A stretch of DNA of 64,000 nucleotides from Mytilus californianus (taxonomy: Eukaryota; Mollusca; Bivalvia; Mytilida; Mytilidae). Positions 60,428-64,000 of the stretch are shown piece after piece; positions within the stretch are counted from its first letter, which is position 1; each line of letters opens with the position of its first letter. Location: contig NW_026262582.1 of the NCBI RefSeq assembly GCF_021869535.1, forward strand, positions 59,098,851 to 59,162,850, written 5' to 3'. The position numbers and the translations under genes were made by a program. The notes under the pieces are model-generated. The model was not told where the DNA came from and searched no databases. It saw only the letters and a program-made list of their open reading frames with translations.

Positions 60428-60612
60428 ACAGTGCAAACGGAATACATGTACAGTGCATACGGGATATATGAGCAGTGCATTCGGCATCCATTGCCAGTGC
60501 ATAACGCATACATGAACAATGCATATGGCATTCATGGACAATGCATTCAAATAAATAGACAGTGCACACCGCATACATGGACAGTGCATAACGATACATG
60601 GACAGTGCATAC
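60428..60612. repeat. 22-bp minisatellite, about 8 copies
   Basis: Unit like acagtgcatacngcatacatgg. The gtgca word occurs at 60,431, 60,453, 60,475 and 60,497 (22-bp steps) and then at more irregular spacing through 60,605. Overlapping open frames on both strands (60,359-60,676) are products of the repeat (CIVHVCVMH-type). Confidence 0.85.
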
Positions 60613-60884
60613 CTCATTCAAAGATACACACTATTTTTATAAAACAATAATTCTATATTTTCTCAATAATGAATAAGATGTAATTGCACATTAAAAAGCA
60701 TGACTGTGTTTAAAAGACTGCTTGAAGATATTTGTGTGAACCATAGACTGATTATTTTGATTTTATATGTTTAAGCATCACAGTTTACTCAAATCTATCT
60801 ATCTCAGTTATTATTTCAGAAGTACATGTTGCATTTGTTTTGAATTGTTAAAAAAACACTCTCTTGTTGTTTTTTTTTTCAGCT

Positions 60885-61037
60885 GAACCCCTCTGTTGAC
60901 TCAAGTCATAGGAGAATTGCACTCTGCATTAAATTTTGAAAACAGTTTTACGGTTGCCTATAATTGCTTACATACACTTCCTTTGAACTTTGGTCGATAG
61001 TTGTCTCATTGGCAATATTACCATATCTCCTTAGTTT
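60885..61037 (+). repeat. Solo 3' tail of Penelope-like element (+)
   Basis: Reads taattgcttacatacacttc, ctttgaactttggtcgatag, ttgtctcattggcaatatta and ccatatctcctta. This is the terminal part of the tail family in plus orientation, directly abutting the next element. Confidence 0.75.
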
Positions 61038-61038
61038 T

Positions 61039-62995
61039 AGCTCACCCGGCCAAAGGGGCCAAGTGAGCTTTTCTCATCACTTGGCGTCCGTCGTCCGTCG
61101 TCGTCCGTCGTCCATTAACTTTTACAAAAATCTTCTCCTCTGAAACTACTGGACCAAAGGTACAATCATCATTGGGGTATCTAGTTTAAAAAATGTGTCC
61201 GACGACCCGGCCCGCCAACCAAGATGGTCGCCATGGCTATAAATAGAACATAGGGGTAAAATGTGGATTTTGGCTTACGCTCTGATACTAAAGCATTTAG
61301 AGCAAATTTAACGGAGTAAAATTGTTCATCAGTTCAAGATCTATCTGCCCTGAAATTTTCAGACAAATCAGACAACCCGTTGTTGGGTTGCTGCCCCTGA
61401 ATTTGTAATTTTAAGAAAATTTTGCAGTTTTTGGTTATTATCTTCAATATTATTATTGATATAGATAAACTGTAAACAGCAATAATGTACAGCAAAGTAA
61501 GATCTACAAATAAGTTAACATAATCAAAATGGTCAATTGACCCCTTAAGGAGTTATTGCTCTTTATAGGCAATTTTTAACAATTTTTCATAATTTTTGTA
61601 ATCTTTTACAAAAATCTTCTCCTCAGAAACTACTGGGCCAAATAGAATCAAACTTAGCCAAAATCATCAATAGGGTATTTAGTTTAAAAAATGTGTCCGA
61701 TGATCCCGCCCGCCGACCATAATGGCCGACATGGCTAAAAATAGAACAAAGGGACAAAATGCAGTTTATGGCTTATATCTCTGAAACTAAAACATTTAGA
61801 GCAAATCTGACAATCAGGTAAACTGTTCATCAAGTGAAGTTCTATCTGAACTGATATTTTCAGACAAATTAAACAACCCGTTGTTGGGTTGCTTCCCCTG
61901 AATTAGTTATTTTAAGGAAATTTTGCAGTTTTGGGAAATTATCTTGAATATTATTATAGATAAAGATAAACTGTAAACTGCAATAATGTTCAACAAAGTA
62001 AGATCTACAAATAAGTTAACATGACCAAAATTATCAATTGACCCCTTAAGGAGTTATTGCCCTTTATAGTCAATTTTTAAATTTTTTTTAAGATTTTTTG
62101 TAATCTTTTACAAAAATCTTCTCCTCTGAAACTACTGGGCCAAATAGAATTAAACTTGACCACAATCATCATTAGGGTATTTAGTTTAAAAAATGTGTCC
62201 GATGACCCTGCCTGCCAACAAAGATGGCCGACATGGCAAAAATTAGAACATTTGGGGTAAAATACAAGTTTTGTCTATTATTCTGATAACCATTATAAAG
62301 AGACTGTCAGACGATTTCCTGCAGGAGTTATTGCCCTTAAATGACAAATATTACCACTTTTTTTCGATTTTTGCCTATTATCTTGAAAACTATAAAAGAT
62401 AGAGAGAAACTTTAAAGTGCAAAAATAATCAGAAGGACAAGTTCTACAAATAAGTCTTAGGGTTAAAATCATCAGTTGAATCCTAATGAGAGTTATTGCC
62501 CTTTGATGCCGATTTGTACAATTTGTTTTGCGTTTTTTGTCTTTTATCTTAAAACTCATAATAGATAGAACGAAACGGCGGAAATTGTCCGACGACTCCT
62601 TATTGGAGGTATTGCCCTTTACTTACGATTTTTACTATTTTTTTTGCGTTTTGCCTTATATGATAATAATTATAATAGATAGATAGAAACTTAAATAATA
62701 AAAAATGATAAGCAAGACAAGACCTACTACATGTCATTTTGCTGATATAATTTGTAGACTGTTACTTTTATAGGAGTTTTTTTTTACCCTTTTTTGTGTT
62801 TGGAGCAAAAGCTAAATAAGATCATGAAGATAGAAAGAAACTAAACAAACTTCAATGATCAGCAATATAAGATACAAAAAAAACCCAGAGATTTTTGTCA
62901 ATAATTCTATTCTCGTCTACAATGTTGGAGAGTGTTTTTTGTTGAATATGCATATAGACTAAGGTATGCGACACAGGCTCTTGAGAGCCTCTAGT
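61039..62995 (+). mobile_element. Hairpin-ended repeat element with ~490-bp internal repeats
   Basis: The left end is a hairpin, AGCTCAC (61,039-61,045) / GTGAGCT (61,063-61,069), with a GGCC/GGCC inner stem. The right end is the palindrome GGCTCTTGAGAGCC (62,976-62,989) followed by T and CTAG. Inside, a unit starting tttacaaaaatcttctcctc recurs at 61,121, 61,605 and 62,107 (484 and 502 bp), each with actactggaccaaa/gggccaaa, aatgtgtccgacgac, ccgccaaccaagatgg and taaggagttattgc. It is followed by shorter decayed attgccctt units to about 62,950. No protein. I recognise the sequence as abundant in mollusc genomes; a non-autonomous Helitron-like origin is a guess from the 3' hairpin. Confidence 0.75.
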
Positions 62996-64000
62996 TATAT
63001 TTATAAAGTTGATTGATCTATGTGTTTGTTGACTTGATAATGAATTATATGATTGTTCTTGTGATAATTGTCGAGGGCAGACATTTTTATCAAAAGAACT
63101 TTAAAAGATTTCTCCTGAATTATATTGTTTAAAATTATTTACAGTACTAATGGAACTGCACACGATGCACATTTCTTCTACTAACATGTCTTTAGTAATG
63201 CTCCAGTTCAAAATATTTGGAAATCCAAAAGCTACACTCACTCAATTAAAGATATATGAACTTAACTTGAACCTTAAAATAACATGCGTATACTTTAAAG
63301 GATGTAAAGATTGAATACAACATAAAGAGCATATACTTAACATAATTGATAATGTACCATGGTGAACTGATCCATTTCACGCAATGCTTCTACACTCTTA
63401 GTTTATTCTGTCAAGTCTGTACATGTATTATTTCACAGTCCTAATTTAGAATAAAAATCTTCAACTATTATAGAGGCCATGTGACTATAAAACTGCATTT
63501 TTTTTTGTTTATTTCACATTTAAGGTCTGCTAGATTTCTCAAAACCGTGTCAACAGGGTAAACTGATAGTGTCCAAAGTGACGACTTCTTTTTTTTTTTA
63601 ACTTTCAACAGCAATGCACATTTCAAACATAACGTGGCATTATAAAATTTAAATAAACCTAGTCTATTTGTATTAAAAAAAATCAAATAATCAATCCGAT
63701 GTGACTTGATATAGGGAATAACTTATACGAATTATAAAGTTAGTCTCGGATAAATTGGGTTATATTGTTGATGTTCATTTTGGTTACGTAGCATTTTATG
63801 CATTTAAACATTGTTGGGATTTACTTAGTTGGATTTTAGCATTCTTGATGCAGGTTTATCAAAAAAAAAAAAAAAAAAAGAACGCCGGACGCACACAATG
63901 CATACAGTGTATTTTTTGTTTGTTTTTGATTTTTCAATATTTCACCAGTAACTTCCTTTTTATGGTAAAATACAATAGTCACAGTGTTCTTTTAACATGA
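62996..64000. other. Intergenic, AT-rich
   Basis: No gene. A possible family 4 scrap at about 63,205-63,250 (aaaatatttggaaatccaaa) and a 19-A run at 63,861-63,879. Open frames at 63,468-63,686 (-) and 63,755-64,000 (+) have no motif. Confidence 0.4.

Noticed and set aside
60359..60676. Overlapping Cys/His-rich frames on both strands
   Set aside because: Generated by the 22-bp minisatellite.

Overview
The window is AT-rich, intron-rich eukaryotic DNA. It looks like a marine bivalve, most probably a mussel (Mytilus-like). This rests on the exon style, on a dense load of short interspersed repeats that I recognise as typical of mussel genomes, and on a tRNA-derived SINE, Penelope-like reverse-transcriptase relics and a long satellite array. 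There is no bacterial-type gene organisation. Species assignment is inference.

The only host genes I can support are three tandem, same-strand (+) paralogues that each encode one small secreted YWTD-type (LDL-receptor class B) beta-propeller. Exon sizes and intron phases are shared: signal-peptide exon S (64 nt of CDS), A (175), B (216), C (116-119), D (255-260), and a short, variable last exon E. Gene 2 (25,318-36,605) is complete: six exons give one uninterrupted 921-nt frame, 306 aa. Gene 3 (50,521-59,642) has S, A, B, C and a tiny last exon but has lost exon D, and because D is phase 1-1 the frame still closes (195 aa). Gene 1 (9,147-11,778, with a second last exon at 13,117) has no S or A. 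Its exon B starts in mid-blade exactly where a 1.1-kb direct repeat ends, and its exon D carries a 1-nt deletion relative to gene 2. The locus is therefore a small gene cluster at different stages of birth and decay.

Layout: 1-9,146 is a satellite block, with a 1.1-kb direct repeat on each side of about 6 kb of ~185-bp monomers, including a higher-order repeat of 1,104 bp in four near-identical copies. 9,147-14,500 is the gene 1 remnant, with a 1.43-kb tandem duplication carrying the last exon. 14,500-25,300 is intergenic with interspersed repeats and a SINE with a target-site duplication. 25,318-36,700 is gene 2, with a Penelope-like relic (-) in its first intron. 36,900-50,470 is mostly intergenic, starting with another reverse-transcriptase relic. 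50,521-59,642 is gene 3, whose large B-C intron holds a Crypton-like ORF, two opposed reverse-transcriptase relics and shorter repeats. 60,000-64,000 holds a 22-bp minisatellite and a 2-kb hairpin-ended element with internal ~490-bp repeats.

The propellers are predicted extracellular, with leader peptides and many N-glycosylation sequons, but their ligand cannot be read from the sequence. Exon boundaries come from splice consensus, reading phase and comparison among the three paralogues. Transcription, promoters and true transcript ends are not established.
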